This document shows, one piece after another, positions 7,438 through 16,355 of a DNA stretch of 39,392 nucleotides; the stretch's first letter is position 1; every line of letters starts with the position of its first letter. The translations under genes and the position numbers were made by a program. Location: contig UREN01000015.1 in assembly GCA_900546885.1 (NCBI GenBank), positions 1-39,392 of the forward strand, given 5' to 3'. The notes below the pieces were generated by a model. It made no database searches and was not told the DNA's origin. It saw only the letters and a program-made list of their open reading frames with translations. The stretch is from an uncultured Oscillospiraceae bacterium (GTDB lineage: Bacteria > Bacillota > Clostridia > Oscillospirales > Ruminococcaceae).

Positions 7438-8931
7438 TCACTGCGACACCTTACTTATTATCTGTTGCATCCCCTGCGCCGCGCACAGGGCCAGCATGGG
7501 AAGATAATTTACAATATAGCGGGCGTTTGTCTCCCACAGGCACAAAAACATGGCAAGCCCCAGAATACACAGCGGCGGCACCAGTGCGCGGTAATCCACC
7601 TGCTTTTTCACACACAGAGCCGCGCTGCCCAAAAGCGAAAGCACAAACAGCCCCATTTCCACCCCGTTGCACAAGTGGCGGTAATTGTTATACTCCACCT
7701 TTTCAGGACAAAGAAATTTCTGCAAAACTGTCATTTGCTGTGGGTTATCACCCAAAAAAACACCCAGATCATAAGTGCCATTGCAAAAGCACTTTTCCAT
7801 CTTCCGGCGAAACAGCGCCAGGGCATCTACACCATCCATAGCCTGAAGGCGTTGGCGCAGGCGGGCTGCCACCTGCTGTCGTTTTTCCACAGGGCCGTCA
7901 AAGCTTTGGGTAAAGCCATCGTCCTCTGCGTTCCAGCCCCCATCGCCCTGCAGGCCCATCATCACCCAGTGCAGCATGGGGGTGTTCACTCGCTGTGCTG
8001 TCTGCCGGTTCAGCTGGGCGGGATATACGGCTTTATCAAGCACAATCTGAAACATGCCTACACACAATACGGTGCACAGCGCAAACACAGCCGCCTGTTT
8101 GGGTTTGCACCGCAAGAATGCAATCAGTGTGGCCGCAATTGCCACAATTCCCACGGTAGGTTTTACCATCGCGCCAAGGCCTATGGACAGCCCGGCAAGC
8201 AAATACCACCCCGCGCTTTTCCACAGCACGTTTTGTTCCAGCCCGCACAGGAACAGCCAAAACGCCAGCACCGGAAACAGAAGCGTGAGAAAATCGGTGT
8301 AAAACACCGCAGCTGAAAACCACATGGGCGGCGTGCACAACAGGCAGAGGCCAGCCACAATGCCCACGGTTTCCCCACCCAGCTTGCGCCCCGCATGTGC
8401 GGTGACAAAGATGCACAGTGCGGCCAGAAACGCATTCAAGCAGGATGCAGCCAGGAACAGATCTGTGCCGCCCAAGGCATGCACCAGCTTGAAATAGATG
8501 GCGAGAAACGCCGCCCCGCCCAGGTTATTATGCCAGCGGTAAAAATAGTTTGGGTCGAATGTATGTGAGGTAAAACGCATCAATTCGCCGTATATCCCCC
8601 ACCCCTCGCCGCCGCGATAAATGGCCTCCAAGTCATAAATAGGCTCAAAACGCAGCATGGTGGCAAACACAACGGCAGCCGCAAAAAACACAAGCGCAGC
8701 GCCACCCACCAGCAGGGAAAAATGCTTTGCCACAAAGGTGGCAAAATGCCGGCACAGCCAGGCCGCGCCGGCCAGCAGGCAGATAAGTGCCGCTGCCCAA
8801 GCCAGCCGGTACCCGGCCGGGCCCTGATCACTGAGCAAAAAAACAAGGATGAAAAAGGCAAACATCAGTGCACATGCAGCGCACACACAGCGCCGCAGAA
8901 AGCGCTGTGCCCTGGTTTCTTCCACCCACAT
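7438..8931 (-). CDS. Polytopic GT-C-like glycosyltransferase, paralog B
   Basis: A 497-aa paralog of the preceding entry, with the same layout: an N-terminal RFLRRC motif before the first membrane segment, FEPIYDLEAI with the acidic pair (Asp100, Glu102), and NNLGGAAF near 135. Further shared landmarks are PPMWFSAAVFYTDFL and the near-identical C-terminal CLWETNARYIVNYLPML. The ATG at 8931 was chosen because GAGGAGGG lies 9 nt upstream and the residues match the paralog's start; the frame is open 34 codons further. It lies 178 bp past purL on the same strand. Role inferred only from fold: sugar transfer to a wall or surface polymer. Confidence 0.75.
   Translation of the reverse strand: MWVEETRAQRFLRRCVCAACALMFAFFILVFLLSDQGPAGYRLAWAAALICLLAGAAWLCRHFATFVAKHFSLLVGGAALVFFAAAVVFATMLRFEPIYDLEAIYRGGEGWGIYGELMRFTSHTFDPNYFYRWHNNLGGAAFLAIYFKLVHALGGTDLFLAASCLNAFLAALCIFVTAHAGRKLGGETVGIVAGLCLLCTPPMWFSAAVFYTDFLTLLFPVLAFWLFLCGLEQNVLWKSAGWYLLAGLSIGLGAMVKPTVGIVAIAATLIAFLRCKPKQAAVFALCTVLCVGMFQIVLDKAVYPAQLNRQTAQRVNTPMLHWVMMGLQGDGGWNAEDDGFTQSFDGPVEKRQQVAARLRQRLQAMDGVDALALFRRKMEKCFCNGTYDLGVFLGDNPQQMTVLQKFLCPEKVEYNNYRHLCNGVEMGLFVLSLLGSAALCVKKQVDYRALVPPLCILGLAMFLCLWETNARYIVNYLPMLALCAAQGMQQIISKVSQ
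7468..7642. repeat. 175-bp near-identical tract, copy B
   Basis: Partner of the tract at 5896-6070 in direct orientation. Sharp loss of similarity at both edges suggests a gene-conversion tract rather than uniform conservation. Confidence 0.9.
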
Positions 8932-9109
8932 AGAGAGTCCCTCCTCTGGATGCGGCCGCAGGGCACCCCGCCCCTTGCAGCACACGCCGCATGACACTTT
9001 GCCCGCTTCCATGCGCCGCCGCTGGCCTTGCATGAAAGCGGGCTGTGCCGTTTCTTTTTATGTTTCCCGAAGTGTGCGGCCCACCGCAAAGGGCCGCCTC
9101 AGGCATGCT
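8932..9109. other. Intergenic gap with two inverted repeats (purL to GT-C paralog B)
   Basis: This 178-bp gap has two stem-loops: 9001-9043 (13 bp with one mismatch and a 15-nt loop) and 9076-9097 (7-bp GC stem). Neither has a T-run on the minus strand, so readthrough from purL into the GT-C genes is possible. I see no convincing promoter here. Confidence 0.5.
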
Positions 9110-12100
9110 TTACAGGGCAAAATATGCCACGCCGCCCTCGAACAGGCGCTGGTCCTTATTGCCGTCCACATTCTTGTAAAGGCCGTCGCCAAAGCGCTCG
9201 GAATGGCCCATTTTCCCCAGAACACGGCCGTCGGGGCTTGTGATGCCCTCAATGGCCCATACACTGCCGTTGGGGTTATAGCGCATATCCAGTGTGGGCG
9301 CCCCGTCAAGGTCTACATACTGGGTGGCAATCTGCCCGTTTTCGCGCAATTTTGCCAACACTTCATCGCTGGCCACAAAGCGGCCCTCGCCGTGGCTGAT
9401 GGCAATGGTGTGCACATCGCCCGGCTGTGAGAACTGCAGCCACGGCGATTTGTTCGAGGCCACGCGGGTGCGCACCAGCATGGACTGATGCCGCCCAATT
9501 TCGTTGAACGTAAGCGTGGGGCACGAAGCGTCTGTTTTTACAATTTCGCCAAAGGGCACAAGGCCCAGCTTCACCAGCGCCTGGAAGCCGTTGCAGATGC
9601 CCAGCATCAGGCCGTCGCGCTGGCGCAGCAGCGTATGCACCGCCTCGGTGATGGCCGGGTTGCGGAAGAAAGCCGCAATGAACTTGGCGCTGCCCTCCGG
9701 CTCGTCGCCGCCGGAAAACCCGCCCGGCAAAAAGACCATCTGGCTTTCGCCAATGCGCTTTGCAAGCTCTTTTGCACTTTCGGCCACATGCGCAGGCGTG
9801 AGGTTGTTGATGACGAACACATCGGGCTGTGCACCTGCGCGCTCCATGGCGCGGGCGGAATCGTATTCGCAGTTCGTGCCCGGGAACACGGGAATGAGCA
9901 CCCGCGGCTTTGCAAGGCCCACCTTCGGGGCAACGCGCGTTTCGGCCGCATAAGTAACGCAGGGCACTTCTTCCTGCCGGGCCGGGGCATGGTAGGGGAA
10001 GATGGGCTCCAGCTTGCCCTCCCAGGCCTGCAAAAGCTCTTCCATTGGCACCGCTTCGCCGCCTGCCTCGAACACGCCCGTGTTCGCCGTCTCGCCCAGC
10101 AGGGTGCCCACATCAGCGTCCCCGGCCAGTTCCAGCACAAAGCTGCCATAGGCGTAATCGAACAGGCTGTCCACATCCACGCCAGGCGCCAGGCGGAAGC
10201 CAAGGCCATTGCCAATGCACATTTTGAACAGCGCCTCGGCCACACCGCCCATGCCGGGCGTATAGGCCGCCAGCACCTTGCCCTCGCGCATCAGCGCGTG
10301 CACCTGTGCCCACACGGCTTTCTGGCTCTCCGGCTCGGGGCGCAGCGCATCGGCCATGGCCGGGCGCAACAGCACCACCTTCGAGCCAGGCAGCTTGCAT
10401 TCCGGGCTGACAATCTCCTGCGTCTCGCCCGCCGCCACAGCAAAGCTGACCAGGGTGGGCGGCACGTCAATGTTTTCAAACGTGCCGGACATGGAATCTT
10501 TGCCACCGATGGCGGCCACGCCAAGATCGGCCTGCGCGTCCAGCGCGCCCAGCAGCGCCGCCACAGGCTGGCCCCAACGGGTTGCGTCTGTGCCAAGGCG
10601 CTGGAAATATTCCTGGAAGGTGAGGTAGGCCTTCCCGGCACACAGGCCGGTGGCCACCAGTTTGGAGACACTTTCCGTCACAGCCAGGTATGCGCCGTGG
10701 TAAGGGCTTTTTTCGCTGATAAGCGGGTTGTAGCCCCACGCCATGCCAGCGCAGGTGCGCGTCTCGCCGTGCAGCACGGGAATCTTATCCACCATGGCCT
10801 GGATGGGTGTGAGCTGGCGGCACCCGCCGAAGGGCATCAGCACAGTGCCCGCGCCGATGGTGGAATCGAACCGTTCTGAAAGGCCCTTTTTCGAACACAC
10901 GTTCAGGTCTGCCACCAGGTTGCGCATTTTTTCGCCGAATGTTTCGCCCGCAACCTGTGCCTTTGCCAGCTGCGGGGCAGCCAGTACGGCCCGCGCATGC
11001 TTTTCTGCACCGTTGGAATTCAAAAATTCGCGCGCGATATCGCACACCACGCGGCCCTTCCAGCGCATGACAAGGCGCGGCTCGGCCGTGACAACGGCCA
11101 CCCTGGTGGCCTCGAGGTTCTCGTTGTTTGCGGCCGCAATAAAGGCGTCTGCGTCCTTTGCCTCCACCACCACGGCCATGCGCTCCTGGCTTTCCGAAAT
11201 GGCCAGCTCTGTGCCGTCCAGGCCATCGTACTTTTTGGGCACGGCGTCCAAATCGATGGAAAGGCCGTCCGCCAGCTCGCCAATGGCCACAGAGACGCCG
11301 CCTGCGCCGAAATCGTTGCAGCGCTTTATCATCAGCGTGGCCTCTTTGGTGCGGAACAGGCGCTGCAGCTTGCGCTCTATGGGCGCGTTGCCCTTCTGCA
11401 CCTCGGCGCCGCATGTTTCCAGGCTCTCCAGCTTGTGCGCTTTGGAAGAGCCCGTGGCGCCGCCGCAGCCGTCGCGGCCCGTGCGCCCGCCCAGAAGAAT
11501 AACCACGTCGCCCGGCGCGGGCTGCTCGCGCCGCACATTTTCTTCCGGCACGGCGCCCAGCACAGCGCCAATTTCCATGCGCTTTGCCACATAGCCGGGG
11601 TGGTACAGCTCATCCACAATGCCGGTGGCAAGGCCAATTTGGTTGCCATAGCTGGAATAGCCGGCAGCCGCCGTTTGCACCAGCTTGCGCTGCGGCAGCT
11701 TGCCGGGCATGGTTTCGCTCACCGGCTTCAGCGGGTCTGCCGCACCGGTGACGCGCATGGCCCCAAACACATAGCCGCGGTTTGCAAGAGGGTCGCGGAT
11801 GGCGCCGCCAATGCAGGTGGCCGCGCCGCCAAAGGGTTCTATTTCTGTGGGATGGTTGTGTGTTTCGTTTTTGAACAAAAGCAGCCAGGGCTCTTGTGTT
11901 CCGTTGTTGTCCACCTCAATTTTCACGCTGCAGGCGTTGATCTCGTCCGATTCATCCAGGCCCTTCAAAACGCCTTTCTTTTTGAGGTATTTGCCGCCCA
12001 TGGTGCCCATATCCATCAGGCACATGGGTTTTTCCTGTTTGCCCGCATACACCTCTTTGCGCATGGCAAGATACCGCGCATACGCCTTTTCCAGTGTCTC

Positions 12101-12817
12101 GCTGCCGGGCACCACCTCGTCCAGAATGGTGCCGAACGTGGTGTGGCGGCAGTGGTCGGACCAATAGGTATCTATCATGCGCAGCTCGGTGATGGTGGGG
12201 TCGCGCCCTTCCTTGCGGAAATAGGCCTGACAGAAAGCGACATCGTCTGCGTCCATGGCAAGGCCGTACTGCTGCACCATGGCCGCCAGAGCAGGTTTTT
12301 CCAGCTCAATGAAGCCCGTCAGTGTGGCAACGCGATCGGGGGCCGGGTATTCCGCGGCCAGCGTCGCCTTCTCTTCCAGCGAGGCCTCGCGTGCCTCCAC
12401 CGGGTTGATGACATATTTTTTGATGGCCGCAAGCTCGGCTTCGCTGACACTGCCCGAAAGCAGGAACACGCGCGCCGTGGCCACGGCCGGACGCTCGCCG
12501 CCAAACAGAAGGCCCACGCACTCTGCCGCCGAGGCAGCGCGCTGGTCGAACTGACCCGGCAAGTATTCGGTGGCGAACACGGTAAATTCGCCCTGCGGGA
12601 TGGCCGGGTACACCTCGTCCAGCTGCGGCTCGGAAAACACCACAGGCACCGCCTGGCGGAACTGTTCGGGCGCCATGCCCTCCACATCATAACGGTTCAA
12701 AATGCGCAGGCCGGTAAGGCCCTTCACGCCCAAAAGGCCGCGAAACTCGGCCAGAAGGCCTTTTGCCTCCACCGCATGCTCGGGTCGTTTTTCCACATAG
12801 ATACGCTGTACTGCCAT
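9110..12817 (-). CDS. purL: Phosphoribosylformylglycinamidine synthase, large fused form
   Basis: It converts FGAR, glutamine and ATP to FGAM, step 4 of purine synthesis. The 1235-aa chain has an N-terminal substrate-channel region, two AIRS-like ATP-binding halves (ETHNHPTEIEPFGGAATC near 315; GGKDSMSGTFEN near 770), and a C-terminal class I glutaminase domain. In that domain are the nucleophile Cys in LGICNGFQAL and the SHGEGRF His/Glu region. This matches the clade II PurL of clostridia and streptococci, so separate purQ and purS are not needed. The ATG at 12817 follows GGGAGG and lies 3 nt after purD. It is the last purine gene of the operon. Confidence 0.98.
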   Translation of the reverse strand: MAVQRIYVEKRPEHAVEAKGLLAEFRGLLGVKGLTGLRILNRYDVEGMAPEQFRQAVPVVFSEPQLDEVYPAIPQGEFTVFATEYLPGQFDQRAASAAECVGLLFGGERPAVATARVFLLSGSVSEAELAAIKKYVINPVEAREASLEEKATLAAEYPAPDRVATLTGFIELEKPALAAMVQQYGLAMDADDVAFCQAYFRKEGRDPTITELRMIDTYWSDHCRHTTFGTILDEVVPGSETLEKAYARYLAMRKEVYAGKQEKPMCLMDMGTMGGKYLKKKGVLKGLDESDEINACSVKIEVDNNGTQEPWLLLFKNETHNHPTEIEPFGGAATCIGGAIRDPLANRGYVFGAMRVTGAADPLKPVSETMPGKLPQRKLVQTAAAGYSSYGNQIGLATGIVDELYHPGYVAKRMEIGAVLGAVPEENVRREQPAPGDVVILLGGRTGRDGCGGATGSSKAHKLESLETCGAEVQKGNAPIERKLQRLFRTKEATLMIKRCNDFGAGGVSVAIGELADGLSIDLDAVPKKYDGLDGTELAISESQERMAVVVEAKDADAFIAAANNENLEATRVAVVTAEPRLVMRWKGRVVCDIAREFLNSNGAEKHARAVLAAPQLAKAQVAGETFGEKMRNLVADLNVCSKKGLSERFDSTIGAGTVLMPFGGCRQLTPIQAMVDKIPVLHGETRTCAGMAWGYNPLISEKSPYHGAYLAVTESVSKLVATGLCAGKAYLTFQEYFQRLGTDATRWGQPVAALLGALDAQADLGVAAIGGKDSMSGTFENIDVPPTLVSFAVAAGETQEIVSPECKLPGSKVVLLRPAMADALRPEPESQKAVWAQVHALMREGKVLAAYTPGMGGVAEALFKMCIGNGLGFRLAPGVDVDSLFDYAYGSFVLELAGDADVGTLLGETANTGVFEAGGEAVPMEELLQAWEGKLEPIFPYHAPARQEEVPCVTYAAETRVAPKVGLAKPRVLIPVFPGTNCEYDSARAMERAGAQPDVFVINNLTPAHVAESAKELAKRIGESQMVFLPGGFSGGDEPEGSAKFIAAFFRNPAITEAVHTLLRQRDGLMLGICNGFQALVKLGLVPFGEIVKTDASCPTLTFNEIGRHQSMLVRTRVASNKSPWLQFSQPGDVHTIAISHGEGRFVASDEVLAKLRENGQIATQYVDLDGAPTLDMRYNPNGSVWAIEGITSPDGRVLGKMGHSERFGDGLYKNVDGNKDQRLFEGGVAYFAL

Positions 12818-12820
12818 GGT

Positions 12821-14113
12821 TCAATTTCCTCCCTGTGCGGCGTGCAGTGCGCGCGCGCCAATGTCGCTGCGCTTGTGCATGCCCTCAAAATGGATATGGT
12901 CTGCCGCGGCATAGGCGTCTTTCACCGCCGCCAGCAGCGTCTCTGCCACGGCCGTCACGCCCAGCACACGGCCGCCGGCGGTAACCAGCTCGCCCCCCTC
13001 CAGCCTGGTGCCCGCGTGGAACACCGTGGCCTCACCGCCAGGCAGCTGGCCATCCACAAGGCCGGTGATGCGCTTGCCGCTCTCGTATGTTTGCGGGTAA
13101 CCGCCCGAGGCCAGCACCACGCAGGCGGCATAGGCGTCCTTCCATTTCACCGGCACACCGGCCAGCGTGCCGTTTGTGGTGGCCTGCATAATTTCCAGCA
13201 AATCGCCCTCCAGCAACGGCAGCACCACCTGTGTTTCCGGGTCGCCAAAGCGGCAGTTATACTCGATCACCTTCGGGCCGTCCGGCGTAAGCATCAGCCC
13301 AAAGTACAGGCAGCCCTGGAACGGGCAGCCCTCGGAGCGCATGGCCTCGATGGTGGGCAGGAAGATGGTGCGCATGCACACCTGCGCAATTTCCGGCGTG
13401 TAATAGGGGTTGGGGGCAATGGTGCCCATGCCGCCTGTGTTCAGGCCCTCATCGCCGTCCAGCGCACGCTTATGGTCCATGCTGGACACCATGGGCACCA
13501 CTGTCTGCCCGTCGGTAAAGCTCAGTACAGACACCTCTGGCCCGGTGAGGAATTCCTCTACCACCACCCGGCTGCCAGAGGCGCCGAACGCGCCGTCCTC
13601 CATCATGCTTTTCACAGCGGCCATGGCGGCCGCCTCATCTTTGCAAATAAGCACACCCTTTCCAAGGGCCAGGCCGTCCGCCTTCACCACCACCGGGTAT
13701 TTGTCCTGTGCGCGGATATAGGCGCGCGCGCTTTCCGCATCGCTGAACGTCTCATAGCGTGCGGTGGGGATGCCGTACTTTTTCATCAGATTCTTGGAAA
13801 ACACCTTGCTGGCCTCGATGCGTGCGGCGGCCTTATTGGGGCCAAACGCAGGAATGCCCTTTTCTGCCAGCGCGTCCACCATGCCCAGGGCAAGGGGGTC
13901 GTCCGGCGCCACCACCACATAATCTATGGCGTTCTGCACCGCCCATTCCACCATGGCCTGCACGTCCGTGGCCTTGATGGGCACACATTCGGCGTCCGCC
14001 GCAATGCCCCCGTTGCCCGGCGCGCAGTAAAGCTTTGGCGCCGCCTTGGCCTCTTTCAGTTTGCGAATGATGGCGTGCTCGCGCCCGCCGCCGCCTACGA
14101 CCAGTACTTTCAT
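12821..14113 (-). CDS. purD: Phosphoribosylamine-glycine ligase (GAR synthetase)
   Basis: This ATP-grasp ligase joins glycine to phosphoribosylamine, step 2 of purine synthesis. The 430-aa product starts with MKVLVVGGGGREHAI, the family's N-terminal nucleotide-fold signature. It shows the ATP-grasp region (YPVVVKADGLALGKGV near 142-157) and the metal-binding EYNCRFGDPETQ segment near 287. Length is typical. Its ribosome binding site (GGAGG) overlaps the end of the upstream membrane-protein gene, 13 bp away, and purL begins 3 nt after its stop, so the three genes are transcribed together. Confidence 0.98.
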   Translation of the reverse strand: MKVLVVGGGGREHAIIRKLKEAKAAPKLYCAPGNGGIAADAECVPIKATDVQAMVEWAVQNAIDYVVVAPDDPLALGMVDALAEKGIPAFGPNKAAARIEASKVFSKNLMKKYGIPTARYETFSDAESARAYIRAQDKYPVVVKADGLALGKGVLICKDEAAAMAAVKSMMEDGAFGASGSRVVVEEFLTGPEVSVLSFTDGQTVVPMVSSMDHKRALDGDEGLNTGGMGTIAPNPYYTPEIAQVCMRTIFLPTIEAMRSEGCPFQGCLYFGLMLTPDGPKVIEYNCRFGDPETQVVLPLLEGDLLEIMQATTNGTLAGVPVKWKDAYAACVVLASGGYPQTYESGKRITGLVDGQLPGGEATVFHAGTRLEGGELVTAGGRVLGVTAVAETLLAAVKDAYAAADHIHFEGMHKRSDIGARALHAAQGGN

Positions 14114-14126
14114 GGTTTTTCCTCCA

Positions 14127-16250
14127 TCATTCTATTACTTTGAACACTGTCACATCGCTGTTTTCATAAACCGCCTCGAACCCGCCGGGCACCGCGCCGC
14201 CTGCAAAAATGCCGGGCTGCGTCTGCTCGGTAATATCCCAGCCATAGCGCGCAGCCTGTGCGGAATATACCACATAGTCAATGCCCTTTTCCCGGCAGAA
14301 AGCCGCTGCCTCAGCCGCTTCGGTCTCAGGGCCGAACAGAGCTTTCATCTCATCTACCCGCCGGGCGGCCTCTTCTTCCGGCACGCCAAGGTTCGATTTT
14401 GCATATTTAAAGCTCTCCATGTAAAAGCGCCGCCCGCTCAGGCCGGAATACACGTTCGAAAGCCCTTCCAGCGCCTGGCCTGTGTGCGTGCGGTTGGTGG
14501 CCAGCAGGGCCGTTTCGGGCACATTTTGCCCCACCCATTCCATGGCCTGCTGTTCCGCAGCCGTCAGGGGAAGGTCCCACGAATCATCTGCCGCTGTGCG
14601 CGTCATCACGGGCACTGTCTCGCGCACCATCTGCGCCATGGTGCACACACCTGTCACAAGGCCCACCAGCGCCAGCGCGGCAACCACACCCCGGCAAGCC
14701 AGCGAAACCGCCTTTTTTCTTCGCGCGCAGAACGCCGCAAAGCCGGGCAGGTTCTGCACCGCCAGGGCGTCTGCGCACAAAAGGCCCAAAAAGGCAAAAT
14801 ACATCTGGCTCATGGCTTCGTGGTCGAACAGGAAAAACGCGGCAAACCCGCCCAAAAGCCCCGCGTACAGCATCAGCTTTTCGCCCGGCAGGCGGAAGAT
14901 GCGCAGCGCATCGCGCACACCGCCCAAAAGCGCAAGCGGCATGGCCGCCGGCGCATAGCAAACCGCCTGCGCCAGCATGAACACCGGCGCCGCCGCGCCC
15001 AGCAGCACCGGCCACTTGGCCCGGATGAGGGCAATGAAATTGGTAAAATAAGATTTTTCCAGCGTGCCGAACACGCTGAAATGGATGCTGGTGCCCGCGC
15101 CTGCCGAGAAAAACGTCAGGTACAGCGCGCCAAACCCGGCCAGCAGCACCAGCGCCCAGGCCATTGTGCAGGCCCGCGGGCGCATGCCGCCGCGCCCCGC
15201 GCCCGGCAACCGCGCCAGTGCGGCACAGCAAAACGCCAGCACCGCCACACCGGCCACCGGCCCCTTGGCAAAGCACAAAAGCACAAAGGCAGAGGCATGC
15301 AGCGCCCACAGCCACGCGGGCCGCACTGCCCCCTCGCGCCGGAACAACACCGTGCCGGTGGCAAAAAAGGCCGCCAGCAGGCCCAGGCCAAAGCCCATGC
15401 CATTGATGTTCGTAAGCACATGATAGACGCTGAGGTTCCAGAACGGGCAGCGGCCGTATTCAAACACCTTCCACAGCCCCGCGCCGCCGCACAGAAACAC
15501 AAGGCCCAAAAGCAGGCCCGTCTTTTTGACACTGCCATTGTACAGAATGCGGCCAAAGTCCCACAGCATGGCAACTGTGAACAAAATGCCCGCCAGCGGA
15601 AGCAGCGCAGCCTCGATATCATAGCACGAAGCACCGGTTGCCATGGAAAGGCCGGCTGCTAACAGCTCGGAAAGATAATGATACGTCAGGGTGTAGCCGG
15701 AAAAGCGAAGGTCCTGCGGGGGGAACCCCAAAAGGAAGCTTTGCGCGTTGCCTACATTCCAGAAAAAATCCTGCTGAGGCACCACGGCACCGCCTGCCGC
15801 CGCGGGCAGGGCAAAGCGAAGCGAGCCGCCCACACAGTACAGCGCCAGCAGGCACAGCACGGCCGCGCACAGCCAGCTGTCGCCGGGCTTATCCGGCGCA
15901 CGCAGGGCTGCAAGCAGCGGCCTGCGCTTTGCCCACAGCCCAAAAAGCCCCGCGGCAACCAAAAGCCACGGCAACCAAAAGGCGCCGCTGGCGCTGGCCA
16001 GCGCGCTGCACGCCGCAAACGCCAGCATGCCAAACGCGAACGAGGCCGTCTGCAAAAGGCCGAACCGCTTTGCGCCCGCAATTTCGGCCAGCACCCGCCC
16101 GGGCAGCCAGATACCCAGCACGCACAGAACAAGCGCCAGCGGGGGAATAAACAGCCCGCCGAAGGCGTTCATACAGGCGCCGGCCACAATGAACACTGCC
16201 ATGCCCGCCAGGATGGGCCAGCGCTTTTTCATGCTTTGCAGGTAAGCCAT
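14127..16250 (-). CDS. Large polytopic membrane protein, GT-C/DUF2298-like, inside the purine operon
   Basis: A 707-aa protein with more than ten hydrophobic segments and a hydrophilic C-terminal domain (about residues 540-707). An outer-loop motif, PPQDLRFSGYTLTYHY, preceded by PQQDFFWNVGNAQS, resembles the PP-D-x-W/F-x-G-x-x-YYY pattern of Chlor_Arch_YYY (DUF2298) and related GT-C-like proteins. The C-terminal part contains NRTHTGQALEGLSNVYSGL, as in surface-polymer glycosyltransferases of this fold. The ATG at 16250 was chosen because AAGGAGG lies about 9 nt upstream; an alternative is 16232. No role in purine synthesis is apparent despite sitting between purH and purD. Family assignment is tentative. 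Confidence 0.7.
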   Translation of the reverse strand: MAYLQSMKKRWPILAGMAVFIVAGACMNAFGGLFIPPLALVLCVLGIWLPGRVLAEIAGAKRFGLLQTASFAFGMLAFAACSALASASGAFWLPWLLVAAGLFGLWAKRRPLLAALRAPDKPGDSWLCAAVLCLLALYCVGGSLRFALPAAAGGAVVPQQDFFWNVGNAQSFLLGFPPQDLRFSGYTLTYHYLSELLAAGLSMATGASCYDIEAALLPLAGILFTVAMLWDFGRILYNGSVKKTGLLLGLVFLCGGAGLWKVFEYGRCPFWNLSVYHVLTNINGMGFGLGLLAAFFATGTVLFRREGAVRPAWLWALHASAFVLLCFAKGPVAGVAVLAFCCAALARLPGAGRGGMRPRACTMAWALVLLAGFGALYLTFFSAGAGTSIHFSVFGTLEKSYFTNFIALIRAKWPVLLGAAAPVFMLAQAVCYAPAAMPLALLGGVRDALRIFRLPGEKLMLYAGLLGGFAAFFLFDHEAMSQMYFAFLGLLCADALAVQNLPGFAAFCARRKKAVSLACRGVVAALALVGLVTGVCTMAQMVRETVPVMTRTAADDSWDLPLTAAEQQAMEWVGQNVPETALLATNRTHTGQALEGLSNVYSGLSGRRFYMESFKYAKSNLGVPEEEAARRVDEMKALFGPETEAAEAAAFCREKGIDYVVYSAQAARYGWDITEQTQPGIFAGGAVPGGFEAVYENSDVTVFKVIE

Positions 16251-16267
16251 GGGGCTATGCCTCCTTG

Positions 16268-16347
16268 TTGCGGCAAGCCGCAAGGATATGGGCAGGGCAT
16301 GCGCCCTGCGCCCGGGCGCACAGGCAATGGTGGCGCAGCAAAGCGCC
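16268..16347. other. Cluster of three hairpins between purH and the membrane-protein gene
   Basis: The 105-bp gap holds stems at 16268-16283 (7 bp, 2-nt loop, abutting the next gene's ribosome binding site), 16292-16309 (7 bp) and 16332-16347 (5 bp). None has a U-tract on the minus strand. They may be processing or stability elements, or control ribosome access. Confidence 0.5.
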
Positions 16348-16355
16348 GCCTGGGC

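Noticed and set aside
10997..14143. 1048-codon plus-strand frame opposite purL and purD
   Set aside because: It spans two real genes on the other strand and shows only shadow-type composition.
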